From Candidatus Woesearchaeota archaeon (GTDB taxonomy: Archaea > Nanobdellota > Nanobdellia > Woesearchaeales > JACPBV01), in assembly GCA_016188175.1 (NCBI GenBank), contig JACPII010000104.1, positions 1 through 36,562 on the forward strand: a stretch of 36,562 nt of DNA. The letters run 5' to 3'. Numbering within the stretch: position 1 is the stretch's first letter; each line of letters opens with the position of its first letter. Under the pieces are notes generated by a model. The model saw only the letters and a program-made list of their open reading frames with translations, searched no databases and was not told the DNA's origin. Positions 26,468 through 35,946 of the stretch are shown piece by piece. Position numbers and translations under genes: made by a program.

Positions 26468-27961
26468 TCATTTGTTATCCTCTTCGTCGAGGCCTTGCAG
26501 GGGTTTTCTCACGCTAACCTTTGTCCCTCTTTCATCGGCCTTTTGGGCAGATTGTCCATGGTGTTCTTCTTTCTGGCCGGAACTGGTTTTGGCAGCGTTC
26601 GCCTTAAAGTATTTTTCCTTGAATTCAGGGCTGATCCTGGTGAGATCTTCCTTGTTCATCGAGCCGAGGAGAGCCCATGCAAGGTCAAGGGTCTGCTGGA
26701 TGCTCCGGTCATCGCGCTTCCCCTGGCGCACGAATTCCTGCTCAAAGATCGCTGCGAAATGGAGAAGGCGCTTGTCTTTCTCTGACAACGCATCTTCCCC
26801 GACGATGGCGACAAGCCCCCGAAGGTCGCGGCCTTCAGCATAGCTTGCATAGCACTGGTCGGAAACCTGCTTGTGGTCTTCTCTGGTGTTTTTCTTCCCA
26901 ATGCCCAGATTCATCAGGCGGGATAGGGATGGAAGGACATCTATCGGCGGGTAGACATTTTTGGTATGAAGCTCCCTGCTCAAAACAATCTGGCCTTCAG
27001 TGATGTAACCCGTCAGGTCTGCAATAGGATGAGTGATATCGTCGCCTACCATCGTCAGGATGGGTAGCTGGGTTATTGACCCTTTTTTACCTTTGATGAT
27101 GCCCGCGCGCTCATAGATAGTGGCAAGGTCGGTATACATATACCCAGGGTAACCCCTTCGTCCAGGAATTTCCTCACGGGCGCTCCCTATCTCACGCAAG
27201 CTTTCGCAGTAGTTGGTCATATCAGTCAAAATGACGAGGACGTGCATGTCTTTTTCATAGGCAAAATATTCTGCGGCGGTCAGCGCCATCCTGGGTGTGA
27301 TCAACCGCTCGACAGCCGGATTGTCGGCAAGGTTGAGGAATACGATACTTCTTTCAATTGCACCGGTCTCCTCAAAATCCTTGATAAAATGCTGGGCCTC
27401 CTCATTGGTGATGCCCATTGCTGCAAAGACAACAACGAATTTCTCCTTCATCCCGATAACTTTTGACTGGCGGGCAATCTGAAGGGCAATCTCATTGTGG
27501 GGAAGCCCGGAACCCGAGAAAATCGGGAGCTTCTGGCCCCTGACAAGGGTGTTCATCGCATCGATGGTAGAGACGCCCGTCTGGATGAAATCAGCAGGGC
27601 TTCCCCGAGCATAAGGATTAATAGCGGCGCCCGTGATATCGAGTTTTTTTTCGGGAATGATCCCCGGCCCCTTATCTAACGGCTCTCCCTTCCCGTTGAG
27701 GATCCTGCCGAGCATATCTTCGCTCACTCCCAGCTTCATGGAGTCCCCTAAAAATTTAACAGTTGCATTTTTGTCAATCCCCCTTGTCCCTTCGAAGACC
27801 TGGACGACAACGAGTTTTTCAGAGGTATCAAGCACCTGGCCAGTCCGGATTTCCCCGTCACCAAGCCTCAGTTTGACAATTTCACTGTATCCGACCGGCT
27901 CTGTGTTCTCGACAAAAACCAGCGGCCCTTCAATCCTTGTTATGGTCTTATACTCTTTCAT
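26468..27961 (-). CDS. atpB: A-type ATP synthase subunit B
   Basis: 497 aa; [59 protein letters not shown]. Confidence 0.97.
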   Translation of the reverse strand: MKEYKTITRIEGPLVFVENTEPVGYSEIVKLRLGDGEIRTGQVLDTSEKLVVVQVFEGTRGIDKNATVKFLGDSMKLGVSEDMLGRILNGKGEPLDKGPGIIPEKKLDITGAAINPYARGSPADFIQTGVSTIDAMNTLVRGQKLPIFSGSGLPHNEIALQIARQSKVIGMKEKFVVVFAAMGITNEEAQHFIKDFEETGAIERSIVFLNLADNPAVERLITPRMALTAAEYFAYEKDMHVLVILTDMTNYCESLREIGSAREEIPGRRGYPGYMYTDLATIYERAGIIKGKKGSITQLPILTMVGDDITHPIADLTGYITEGQIVLSRELHTKNVYPPIDVLPSLSRLMNLGIGKKNTREDHKQVSDQCYASYAEGRDLRGLVAIVGEDALSEKDKRLLHFAAIFEQEFVRQGKRDDRSIQQTLDLAWALLGSMNKEDLTRISPEFKEKYFKANAAKTSSGQKEEHHGQSAQKADERGTKVSVRKPLQGLDEEDNK

Positions 27962-28066
27962 TTTGACTTTTCACCTTCCGTCATTGCTCTCAAAATGGAA
28001 GCTACAAACTGGGGGGAGTATGCTTTCATTTTGACATTTCACCTTTTGTAATTGCTCTCAAGATGC
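27955..28066. repeat. Tandem direct repeat (44-bp copies at 68-bp offset) across the atpB translation-initiation region
   Basis: CTTTCATTTTGACTTTTCACCTTCCGTCATTGCTCTCAAAATGG (27955-27998) vs CTTTCATTTTGACATTTCACCTTTTGTAATTGCTCTCAAGATGC (28023-28066), 38/44 identical. Confidence 0.85.
27958..28029 (-). CDS. Candidate 23-aa micro-ORF B upstream of atpB (ATGA overlap with atpB)
   Basis: [30 protein letters not shown] upstream; TGA overlaps the atpB ATG. Confidence 0.35.
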   Translation of the reverse strand: MKAYSPQFVASILRAMTEGEKSK

Positions 28067-28097
28067 GGCCTTCAATGGGATGTGAGCCTGCATTCAT
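28026..28097 (-). CDS. Candidate 23-aa micro-ORF A just after atpA (ATGA overlap with micro-ORF B)
   Basis: [30 protein letters not shown] lies inside the atpA 3' end; same length and C-terminal pattern as micro-ORF B. Confidence 0.35.
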   Translation of the reverse strand: MNAGSHPIEGRILRAITKGEMSK

Positions 28098-28098
28098 C

Positions 28099-29835
28099 TC
28101 AGTTCACCGACACAACGCTAAATTCTTTTGCCATCTCTTTTTCAAGCTCATGGAGCAAAGGCTCGTATTGGGCAACGAATTTCAGCTCCCCAATCCTGTC
28201 CTTCGATTTAATGGAAAGTATCCTTCCAATGTCTGCCCCCTTTTCCAATGCGTCAATGGAGGCTCTGCCATACTCCAAAATGATGCCCATGGTCTTATAA
28301 GCCTTTTCGAGGGTGCAGAAGGTATCGACCTCATGGTAGGCATTCTGCTGGAGGAAAAATTCTCTGATAAGCCTTGAGACTTCCAACGTAATCTGCTGTT
28401 TTTCTGGCAGGGCATCGGATCCGACAAGCTGGACAATCTCCAAAAGCTTTTCTTCTTCCTGGAGAAGGGTTTTCATCTCTTTAACCCGGGCAGTCCAGTC
28501 TGGAGCGACATGCTTATCGAGCCATGGGCCCAGAGTTTCAAAATAGAGGGAATAACTGGTCAACCAGTTTATCGAAGGAAAATGCCTTCGCTGGGCAAGC
28601 TTTGCATCAAGGGCCCAAAACGTTTTGATGACTCTTAACGTTCCCTGGGTGACCGGCTCAGAGAAATCACCGCCTGGGGGGCTGACTGCACCGATAACAG
28701 TGACGCTGCCAAGCTTTTCCGTCCCGAAGGGGATGACTCTTCCGGCGCGCTCGTAAAATTCAGCCAATCGTGTGGAAAGGTATGCCGGGTAACCTTCTTC
28801 TCCGGGCATCTCTTCGAGGCGGGAAGAGATCTCCCTCATTGCCTCTGCCCAGCGTGATGTAGAATCCGCCATCAATGCAACATCATAACCCATATCCCTG
28901 AAGTATTCTGCGATGGTTATCCCGGTGTACACAGAAGCTTCCCGGGCTGCAACAGGCATATTGGATGTGTTGGCAATAAGGACTGTCCTGTTCATCAGCG
29001 GTTTTCCTGATTTTGGATCGGTCAAATGCGGAAATTCCGTCAGGACTTCAGTCATCTCATTTCCACGCTCACCGCAGCCGATGTAAACAATGATGTCGGC
29101 ATCACACCATTTGGAGAGAGCCTGCTGGGTAACCGTTTTTCCAGCCCCGAAGGGGCCGGGAATAGCGGCAACTCCGCCTTTTGCGACAGGAAATAGGCCA
29201 TCGATAACGCGCTGCCCCGTGATAAGGGGTGTTTCCGGCAAAAGTTTTTTTGCGCTTGGGCGCGGGATCCTCACGGGCCACAGGTGGAACATCCTGAGGC
29301 TTGTCCCATTTTCCAAAGTTGCAACAGGCTCGTCGATAGTAAAACTTCCGCTTTTGATAGAGTTTATTTTTCCTGAAATTCCCGGCGGGACAAGAACCTT
29401 GTGGATGATTCCGGGCATCTCTTCAACCGTTCCAAGGATAAAACCGGAGGAGACAGCGTCCCCTTTCTTTGCAGCAGCAAAAAACTGCCATCTTTTTTCG
29501 TGGTTTAGCCCGGGGGCCTGAACTCCCCTTTTGATAAAATCCCCCATCTTATCCTTGAGGATCGGGAGGGGCCTTTGGATACCGTCATAGATGCTCGATA
29601 AGAGGCCGGGGCCAAGCTCAACAGACAATGAGGCTCCCGTCGGCTCAACATCTTCTCCGGGCTTCAGGTTTGATGTATCTTCGTAGACCTGGATGGTGCT
29701 CAGCTCCTCCTGGATCCTGATAACTTCCCCCATGAGCCTTTCCTTTCCGACAAAGACGACATCATACATCTTTGCGTCGATTCCTTTCGCCTCGATGACC
29801 GGGCCGGCAATTCGGTAAATTTTTCCTTTATCCAT
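28099..29835 (-). CDS. atpA: A-type ATP synthase catalytic subunit A
   Basis: 578 aa; [70 protein letters not shown]. No intein insertion seen. Confidence 0.98.
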   Translation of the reverse strand: MDKGKIYRIAGPVIEAKGIDAKMYDVVFVGKERLMGEVIRIQEELSTIQVYEDTSNLKPGEDVEPTGASLSVELGPGLLSSIYDGIQRPLPILKDKMGDFIKRGVQAPGLNHEKRWQFFAAAKKGDAVSSGFILGTVEEMPGIIHKVLVPPGISGKINSIKSGSFTIDEPVATLENGTSLRMFHLWPVRIPRPSAKKLLPETPLITGQRVIDGLFPVAKGGVAAIPGPFGAGKTVTQQALSKWCDADIIVYIGCGERGNEMTEVLTEFPHLTDPKSGKPLMNRTVLIANTSNMPVAAREASVYTGITIAEYFRDMGYDVALMADSTSRWAEAMREISSRLEEMPGEEGYPAYLSTRLAEFYERAGRVIPFGTEKLGSVTVIGAVSPPGGDFSEPVTQGTLRVIKTFWALDAKLAQRRHFPSINWLTSYSLYFETLGPWLDKHVAPDWTARVKEMKTLLQEEEKLLEIVQLVGSDALPEKQQITLEVSRLIREFFLQQNAYHEVDTFCTLEKAYKTMGIILEYGRASIDALEKGADIGRILSIKSKDRIGELKFVAQYEPLLHELEKEMAKEFSVVSVN

Positions 29836-29843
29836 GTTATCAC

Positions 29844-29931
29844 CTGCAAATTCTTTTCTGTCTTTTATGACCCCTGAGCATCAGTTTTTTGCCTCTGTAT
29901 CTTCTCTGCAAATTCGTTGCTGTTTTTTATG
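29844..29931. repeat. Direct repeat (26-bp core, 62-bp offset) in the atpF-atpA spacer
   Basis: CTGCAAATTCTTTTCTGTCTTTTATG (29844-29869) vs CTGCAAATTCGTTGCTGTTTTTTATG (29906-29931), 23/26 identical. Confidence 0.75.
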
Positions 29932-29952
29932 CCTATCTCTCTTCGGGTTCCC

Positions 29953-30267
29953 CTATTTCCAAAGGTCAACTCCAATTGATCTTCGCACCATTGAACGCAA
30001 TGCTTCGTCACCCATATGTTTCGAAAGGGAGACAAAAACGGGCTTTATTGAGTTTTCCACAAGGCGCTTCCTCATCGGGCTAACGCCCTCCAAGACCTCA
30101 TCTTCAAGGAGGATGACGTTCGATTCCTGGTCGGCAAGGAGGGACTTCATCTCAGTTTCGGGAGATCCTTCAGTGATAAATACCTTTTTGACTCCGGCGA
30201 GCATAAACCCGAGGGCAAAGTCTTTTGTCCCGTATACTGCCAATCCTTTTTCGTTTTCCATCGGCAT
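29953..30267 (-). CDS. atpF: A-type ATP synthase subunit F
   Basis: 104 aa; YGTKDFALGFMLAGVKKVFI, position between C and A, size fits. Confidence 0.88.
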   Translation of the reverse strand: MPMENEKGLAVYGTKDFALGFMLAGVKKVFITEGSPETEMKSLLADQESNVILLEDEVLEGVSPMRKRLVENSIKPVFVSLSKHMGDEALRSMVRRSIGVDLWK

Positions 30268-30285
30268 TCCTATTGCACGTTTACA

Positions 30286-31401
30286 CTACCTTACTATCAA
30301 CTGGGCAAGCTGCTCTTCCGTCAAGCCAAGGTGTTTTCCTTTCGCGATTGTCCGGATGTTCCTTCCTTCAATCTCCTTTGCGAACATAAACCCGAGGATG
30401 ACATCAACAGAGAGGGGATGCTGGTGCTGCAAAATCAGTGTTTTTTTGAGGAGGATAGAATATAAGTTGATCTCGGCCTGCCCCAGTGAGATGACGCTGC
30501 TGGAGGCATTTTTTGTTACATCCCCAAACGGGGAGTTTTTGAGGATTTTGAAGAGTTCCTCAGGAGTAAGCGAAGATGCATTGAGGACTCGTTTGATCTT
30601 TTCCCCAAATTGCTTTCCACGGAGGCTGGCTGGTTTCCCCGCTATGAAATATTTCTCAATGTCCAAAGAGGGGATTCCTAAAGATTTTAGCTTAACTGCA
30701 GTAAGGAAATCTAGGATGTATATCTCTTCCATCAGGAATTCCCTGAAAAGCGCCCCGGCTCTGCTCAGGAGGGGAAGGACATGCAACACTCCCGCGTAGT
30801 ATCTCCTATCAAGGAAATTTTCAACCGAGATTAGGTTTTTTGACCTGTCAAACGAACTGGCGAGGAGCTTTCTTTCCTTTTTTTCCAAAAAAGGGATGGT
30901 GTCGATAGCTTCGGCGACCGAAGTGCTGTTGAGCATATCTTCAAAATCGTGTTGACCTAAGGCTCCAACAAAGAAGAGGGATTCTTTAATGATCTCTTTT
31001 GGGATTACAGAAAAAATTGCTCTCAGGATTGTTTTGCAATTTGAATAATCATACCTTCCGAGATAAAGGTCAATAAGAATCCGCAGTTCGGGTGAGCTGA
31101 TAGCCCTAAGTTTTGAAAATGTTTTTTCCAGGCTGAGTGTTATTGACCGTTCAATCAGGTCAACTCCATGAAACCTTGATCCGAGGCTGGTTATCTCCTC
31201 CCGGTAGGAAGAGTCCTGCATAAACCGGCTTATCTCAGGGAGAGACATCTTAAGGAGCTTATCATAGTCGTGCTGCTTGAAAAGCGCGGTCCGCATAACG
31301 ATGACACGGACAAACGTGTAGGGGTATTCCCCAAGGCGAATCCTGCGTTTCGGCATATCGCCCATGCTGAAAACCTCCTGTTCAAACTGTCCCATGCTCA
31401 T
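30286..31401 (-). CDS. atpC: A-type ATP synthase subunit C
   Basis: 371 aa; YPYTFVRVIVMRTALFKQHDYDKLLKMSLPEISRFMQDSSYREEI; AtpC/AhaC family pattern and operon position. Confidence 0.9.
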   Translation of the reverse strand: MSMGQFEQEVFSMGDMPKRRIRLGEYPYTFVRVIVMRTALFKQHDYDKLLKMSLPEISRFMQDSSYREEITSLGSRFHGVDLIERSITLSLEKTFSKLRAISSPELRILIDLYLGRYDYSNCKTILRAIFSVIPKEIIKESLFFVGALGQHDFEDMLNSTSVAEAIDTIPFLEKKERKLLASSFDRSKNLISVENFLDRRYYAGVLHVLPLLSRAGALFREFLMEEIYILDFLTAVKLKSLGIPSLDIEKYFIAGKPASLRGKQFGEKIKRVLNASSLTPEELFKILKNSPFGDVTKNASSSVISLGQAEINLYSILLKKTLILQHQHPLSVDVILGFMFAKEIEGRNIRTIAKGKHLGLTEEQLAQLIVR

Positions 31402-31946
31402 CCACCAAACAATATTTTTGCGATTTCACCCAGCTCTTTTTCTTTTATCTGATCGAGGATAGCATCATAGGTGAAGTCAAGGGAGACCTTGCCCTCTTTG
31501 TCTGTCATGAGGAATCCTCCGCTTAGGGCGGCATTTTGAACGTTGAGGCCGGGAAAAAACTGCTTGTCCTCTGGGTTTGCGGCCACTGAGCCAGGGGATA
31601 TACGGCTTTTGGCGATCCCCAACAGGCTGCTCATGCGTTTTCTCCGCTCATCGGCGCTTTCGTGAGAAAGTTTTTCCTTTGCCTGCCCAAACACTTCTTT
31701 GATGAGCTTGCTTTTTGCCTCAAGGGCTGCCTTGCGTGACTCCAGCCTGGATTTAGAGAGTTCATTGTCCTTCAAGGACCTGAGTTCTCCGGCAACCTTT
31801 TCGGAAAGGTTTGCGCGATACCCGTCTATTTCCTGCTTGACCCGCTGCGCCATCTCCTTCAGCTCGCGATCTGCCTTTGCGAGGATATCTCCTGCTTCCT
31901 TTTTCGCTGATGCTATTATCTCCTCTTTTACTGATTCAAGGCCCAT
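31398..31946 (-). CDS. atpE: A-type ATP synthase subunit E
   Basis: 182 aa; coiled-coil N-terminus (IIASAKKEAGDILAKADRELKEMA), typical E-subunit C-terminus; ATGA overlap with atpC. Confidence 0.87.
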   Translation of the reverse strand: MGLESVKEEIIASAKKEAGDILAKADRELKEMAQRVKQEIDGYRANLSEKVAGELRSLKDNELSKSRLESRKAALEAKSKLIKEVFGQAKEKLSHESADERRKRMSSLLGIAKSRISPGSVAANPEDKQFFPGLNVQNAALSGGFLMTDKEGKVSLDFTYDAILDQIKEKELGEIAKILFGG

Positions 31947-31963
31947 ACGGGATACCCCCCTTG

Positions 31964-31995
31964 TTGTTATCCTTAATCGTTGTTATCCTTAATTG
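31964..31995. repeat. 16-bp tandem repeat in the atpK-atpE spacer
   Basis: TTGTTATCCTTAATCG (31964-31979) + TTGTTATCCTTAATTG (31980-31995), 15/16 identical. Confidence 0.85.
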
Positions 31996-32016
31996 TCTTT
32001 TTCCTTCACATCTGGA

Positions 32017-32241
32017 CTATAATTTCCCTAAGATCAAGATGGCAATAACCAGGCCGAAGATGACAATGGTTTCCGGAATTACCGTAAGGATCAGGCCTTT
32101 TCCGAATAATTCCTCTTTTTCAGCCATCGCACCAACTGCTGCTGTTCCAATCTTGTATTCTGCCCATGCTGCTGCAAATGCTGTTGCGGCAATCGCTGCT
32201 GCGGCACTGGCAAACCCTAACCCACCTGCTATTCCTTCCAT
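32017..32241 (-). CDS. atpK: A-type ATP synthase subunit K (proteolipid, single hairpin)
   Basis: Two TM helices, VIPETIVIFGLVIAILIL with the conserved Glu. The track start at 32247 is TTG; ATG at 32241 with SD GGAGGAA is preferred (74 aa). Confidence 0.9.
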   Translation of the reverse strand: MEGIAGGLGFASAAAAIAATAFAAAWAEYKIGTAAVGAMAEKEELFGKGLILTVIPETIVIFGLVIAILILGKL

Positions 32242-32304
32242 GTTCAATTCCTCCGTTTTGTTTTATTAGTACTCCCTCACTTAGGGCATTACTATTCATA
32301 ATCA

Positions 32305-34206
32305 TTAATCTTCGTAAACTCCTTTTTGCTTCTGCCCAAAAGGGGCATAAGGAATCCCGCCACCTTGAAAAAACTTGCTGAAAAACTCCACATAGTGGAG
32401 ACGCAACGAATGCAAAAATGACCCTAAAAGCCCAAGGGCGATGTTGATGGTGTGGCCGACTAGCATGAGAAGGATGCCGCCAAGGATCCCAACAATACCG
32501 CTATGGAACATCTCCAATGCATTCTCGTTGATGACAATCGCAAGCTGGACAGAAGAAACTCCAATCGCCATGAGGCGCGCGTAGCTCAGCATATTGCTGA
32601 AGATCGCGGGCATCTCGACCAGCCCCTTGATGCCTTCGCCTTTTACGGCCAAAACTCCAAAGACAAGGATAACGAGTACCAGGAAGAGTCCAAGGCCGGC
32701 GCCTGACAGGAGGTGAAAAGAGAAAAGGACGATGCCTACGATGATGCCCAGCTGCAGGATGAACCAGCTTCCTTTTTCAAAAACAGCAAACATAAGCCCA
32801 TGATGCTTGAGGGCATTAAAAAATCCGATTGCGAGGCCAAGGTTGATATGAAGGAAACCAATTCCAACAGCGATGTACATAAGCTCGTTGAGCTCGTGAG
32901 CCCTGCTGATCAGGTGGGGGAATGCAAAGCTGCCTATTTCCTCAAACCCAAAATATTCCCCAAAAATGAGGCCAAAGAATATGCTGGAGAGCGATGCATA
33001 AAAGATTATTGAAAACAGGGGAAAATCTCCGAATTTTTTCTTAAGCCAGCGGACCAATAAAATGGTTGCTAAACCATACCCCACATCACCGAGCATGAAC
33101 CCAAAAAGGATGGGGAATGTGAATGCGATGATATTGCTTGGGTCTTTTTCATGGTAGGAAGGGAGGGAATAAAGGTTGAGAAAGAATTCAAACGGCTTGA
33201 CTTTAGGGGGGTTTATGAGCTGGACGGGCAGATGCTCATCGTGGCCGGTGTGCACTTTTTCAAAGAGCATTTTTCCCTGGGTTGCCTTAGAAAGGGAGCC
33301 AAGGACGGCATCATAGGTATCCGTCGGGACATAACCGGAAACGGCATAGGCATAATCGGTTGCGGCAAACAACAGTGGCGCTTCCTGCCTTTGAATCTCC
33401 TGGGAAAGATACCTGTTGGCTGAAACCAGCATCGGAAACGATTTTTTTGCGATCCCTGAAATGCCTTTTTCAGCAGCCTGCAGATTATCCTGGAGCTTTT
33501 CCAGATATTCTCTTTTCATCTTTAAGGCAGCCGGGATGGTCCCTTTCAATGAAATGCCAGACATATCAAGGGGCTGAAATTCAACCTGGGAAAGCGCGCC
33601 CATAAACTCTTTTTTTGAAGACATTTTCACGATTAGGGCAAGGACAACCGTTTCCTTAACTTCGGAGGTGCGGAGAAGAAAATCATAAGAAATTTTTTTC
33701 AGGATGGGGCTTATTTCTACACCCTTCTTAGCTGTTCCGACCACAAGGGACAGGTTTTCCGAAGGAGTTAAAATATTACGGGAAAGCTTAAGGGCTGAAG
33801 CGCATTCGAGCAAAAAAAGGTCATTTTCCTCGCGCGAGATGGCTTTTGCCAAGTTTTCCTTTTTTTGGAGAACCTCCTGAACTTTGCCTTCTAACAATCC
33901 GAATTCGTTTTCGAGAGATGCCAGCGAAGGAATTTTTCCTAAATCCCGGCCCTTTTCCTGGTTTTGCTCCGAGGAACCATCTTTAGGCAAATTTAAAGAA
34001 AGAGAGCCGGCAATTGACCGAATCTTGAGCAATAAGGCAGAAACACGTCCTGAATCTGCTAAAGGGGCCCCAATATCATGGGTTTCGTCCTTTTTATGCT
34101 CGATGATATGCAGGGCGCCTGCTTTGTAGAGGGCAGAAATTGCAGGCTTAACCTTACTTTTGGGGACTACTGCAATGACCTTGGTCATAGGCTGTGGGCT
34201 TACCAT
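32305..34206 (-). CDS. atpI: A-type ATP synthase subunit I (a subunit)
   Basis: 633 aa; multiple TM helices, FPILFGFMLGDVGYGL, ANMLSYARLMAIGVSSVQLA-type motif (FSNMLSYARLMAIGVSS), LGSFLHSLRLHYVEFFSKFF. Confidence 0.96.
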   Translation of the reverse strand: MVSPQPMTKVIAVVPKSKVKPAISALYKAGALHIIEHKKDETHDIGAPLADSGRVSALLLKIRSIAGSLSLNLPKDGSSEQNQEKGRDLGKIPSLASLENEFGLLEGKVQEVLQKKENLAKAISREENDLFLLECASALKLSRNILTPSENLSLVVGTAKKGVEISPILKKISYDFLLRTSEVKETVVLALIVKMSSKKEFMGALSQVEFQPLDMSGISLKGTIPAALKMKREYLEKLQDNLQAAEKGISGIAKKSFPMLVSANRYLSQEIQRQEAPLLFAATDYAYAVSGYVPTDTYDAVLGSLSKATQGKMLFEKVHTGHDEHLPVQLINPPKVKPFEFFLNLYSLPSYHEKDPSNIIAFTFPILFGFMLGDVGYGLATILLVRWLKKKFGDFPLFSIIFYASLSSIFFGLIFGEYFGFEEIGSFAFPHLISRAHELNELMYIAVGIGFLHINLGLAIGFFNALKHHGLMFAVFEKGSWFILQLGIIVGIVLFSFHLLSGAGLGLFLVLVILVFGVLAVKGEGIKGLVEMPAIFSNMLSYARLMAIGVSSVQLAIVINENALEMFHSGIVGILGGILLMLVGHTINIALGLLGSFLHSLRLHYVEFFSKFFQGGGIPYAPFGQKQKGVYED

Positions 34207-34529
34207 TTTCCGTAGGAATCAAACGCCTTGAGAACGAGCGATACTGCTTTTCCCACCTGTTTCCGGGCAGCCTGGAGCGACCCTTCTATTTCATGAGCTG
34301 ATCTCCCCATGATCTTTTCCCGTTCTGACTGGACAGCCTTCAGGGCTTCTTTTTTCTTAGACTCAAATTCATCACTTATCTCATCAAATTTTTGCTTTTT
34401 TAAAGCGGAGAAGTGAGCAATGCCATCATCTACCATCTTTTTGCTTTTTTGGCGCGCATCTTCGACGATCCTTTTCGCCTCGCGCTCAGCCTCTTTTACA
34501 GACACAAAAACCCGTTCCATCTCGTCCAT
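34200..34529 (-). CDS. atpH: A-type ATP synthase subunit H (peripheral stalk)
   Basis: 109 aa coiled-coil, VKEAEREAKRIVEDARQKSKKMVDDG; first gene of the operon; overlaps atpI. Confidence 0.87.
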   Translation of the reverse strand: MDEMERVFVSVKEAEREAKRIVEDARQKSKKMVDDGIAHFSALKKQKFDEISDEFESKKKEALKAVQSEREKIMGRSAHEIEGSLQAARKQVGKAVSLVLKAFDSYGKW

Positions 34530-34547
34530 TGCTGGGTTTGCTGGGTT
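34530..34547. repeat. Perfect 9-bp tandem repeat abutting the atpH start codon
   Basis: TGCTGGGTT x2 (34530-34538, 34539-34547); minus strand reads AACCCAGCA-AACCCAGCA-ATG. Confidence 0.85.
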
Positions 34548-34553
34548 AACCCG

Positions 34554-34565
34554 TTATTTAAATAG
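34554..34565 (-). promoter_or_regulatory. Putative TATA box of the A-type ATPase operon
   Basis: CTATTTAAATAA on the minus strand, ~30 nt upstream of the atpH ATG (34529). Confidence 0.55.
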
Positions 34566-34662
34566 TTTACTGTTTCGGGAAAATGGGGTTTTGGGGTGAG
34601 AAATGGGAATAAGCATAGAATTCTTTTAAGGCGCATAAGGGGCATTTGGGTTATAGGGAGTT

Positions 34663-34694
34663 TTGAATAATCCCCCATCTAGCGGGTTATTCAA
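34663..34694. repeat. Hairpin upstream of the ATPase operon / downstream of the YkgJ-like gene
   Basis: TTGAATAATCC (34663-34673) pairs with GGGTTATTCAA (34684-34694) with one G-T wobble; YkgJ-like CDS ends at 34734 (-). Confidence 0.5.
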
Positions 34695-34733
34695 GGTCCT
34701 GTATATTTAATCATTCAGATATGCCCGTTCACG

Positions 34734-35180
34734 TTATTTACCGGGGGTATCTTCAAACGTTTTAGGCCTGCAATCAGATATGGGGTCGCCAAAGAAGGGA
34801 TATTTCCTGCATATTGCAGGCCGGTGCTCGTAAATCGAGCAGTTAAAGGTTCCATCCGATTCTTCTTTCAGGAATATGCATCCGCTGCCATCGGCTTTTT
34901 TCTTAAGGACAAGCGCGCCTTTCCCCAGATTGCTGTCCGGCTCGGAAAATTCTTCTTTTGAGAACCCAAGAGATTCAATCCTATGGACATCCCAGGGGCT
35001 CAGCCACACGAATGTTTTTTTGCAGCATTCACCGCAGAAGCGGCAGCACTGGAACGTTTTTGGGTTGAGGAAACCAGTTTTTTTGTCCCGTTGGCTTTCA
35101 AGAAAGGTATCAATAAGAACTATCTGGTTGTTGGATGGCTGGGGAAAAGGGGAGCTGCTGGGCTGCCAGGATGCGCTCAT
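34734..35180 (-). CDS. YkgJ-family Zn/Fe-chelating CxxCxxC protein
   Basis: 148 aa; CCRFCGECCKKTFVWLSPWDVHRI, GCIFL, CSIYEHRPAICRKYPF. Confidence 0.87.
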   Translation of the reverse strand: MSASWQPSSSPFPQPSNNQIVLIDTFLESQRDKKTGFLNPKTFQCCRFCGECCKKTFVWLSPWDVHRIESLGFSKEEFSEPDSNLGKGALVLKKKADGSGCIFLKEESDGTFNCSIYEHRPAICRKYPFFGDPISDCRPKTFEDTPGK

Positions 35181-35938
35181 TTTCTGGAAGAAAGGCCTTT
35201 GATGTATTCAATAAGCTCGATAGGGACGGGAAGGATGATAGTGCTGTTTTTTTCTGTCGCGATGTCGCTCATCGTCTGGAACAGCCTCAACTGGAGGGCA
35301 GCAGGCTCTTTTCCGATGGTTTTTGCTGCAAGAGCAAGCGAGTGGGCTGACTGCTCCTCTGCTTTTGCAAGCGTGATCCTTGCCCTTCGGTCACGTTCTG
35401 CTTCTGCCTGGTGGGCCATAGCACGCTTCATCGTTTCCGGAAGCTCGATATCCTTGAGTTCAATCTTGTCAATCTTAATCCCCCAAGGGTCGGTGTCTTT
35501 ATCAACAATCGCCTGGATCTTCTGGGAGATTAACTCGCGCTGGGCAAGTATTTCATCAAGCTCAAACTCGCCGATGATATTCCTCATCGTCGTCTGGGCG
35601 AGCTGGGAAACGGCATAATCAAAGCTCTCAACCTCGATGACGGCTTTTTTCGAGTCGCTGATGCGGTAATACAAAACGGCGTTGACCTTTAGGCTCACAT
35701 TATCCTTGCTGACACATTCCTGGGAGGGGACGTCAACTGTCTTGACTCGGATGTCAATCTTCTCGTACGTTTGGACGATAGGTATAAGGACCCTTAATCC
35801 GGGTTCCATGATCCCGGAGAACTTTCCGAGGGTGAACCGGACGGCGCGCTCATACTGTTTTATCACTTTTAGGCAGGCAAGGACAATAACAGCTACCCAA
35901 AACAAAAAGAACCAGGATGAGCCAAAACCTAAAACCAT
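35177..35938 (-). CDS. SPFH/stomatin-prohibitin (slipin) family protein
   Basis: 253 aa; N-terminal TM, IKQYERAVRFTLGKFSGIMEPGLRVLIPIV, KDNVSLKVNAVLYYRI, MAHQAEAERDRRARI; 4-nt overlap with the YkgJ-like CDS. Confidence 0.93.
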   Translation of the reverse strand: MVLGFGSSWFFLFWVAVIVLACLKVIKQYERAVRFTLGKFSGIMEPGLRVLIPIVQTYEKIDIRVKTVDVPSQECVSKDNVSLKVNAVLYYRISDSKKAVIEVESFDYAVSQLAQTTMRNIIGEFELDEILAQRELISQKIQAIVDKDTDPWGIKIDKIELKDIELPETMKRAMAHQAEAERDRRARITLAKAEEQSAHSLALAAKTIGKEPAALQLRLFQTMSDIATEKNSTIILPVPIELIEYIKGLSSRK

Positions 35939-35946
35939 TACTGCTG

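Noticed and set aside
26472-30799. Plus-strand ORFs across the ATPase operon (e.g. 26472-26843, 27633-28034, 29090-29521, 29834-30799)
   Set aside because: Antisense to conserved ATPase subunits; products look like reverse-strand translations with no domain signature.
32120-32305. 61-aa minus-strand ORF MIMNSNALSEG... upstream of and overlapping atpK
   Set aside because: Runs out of frame through the conserved atpK coding sequence; no SD at its start.
34983-35618. 211-aa plus-strand ORF
   Set aside because: Antisense to the SPFH and YkgJ-like genes, both strongly supported.
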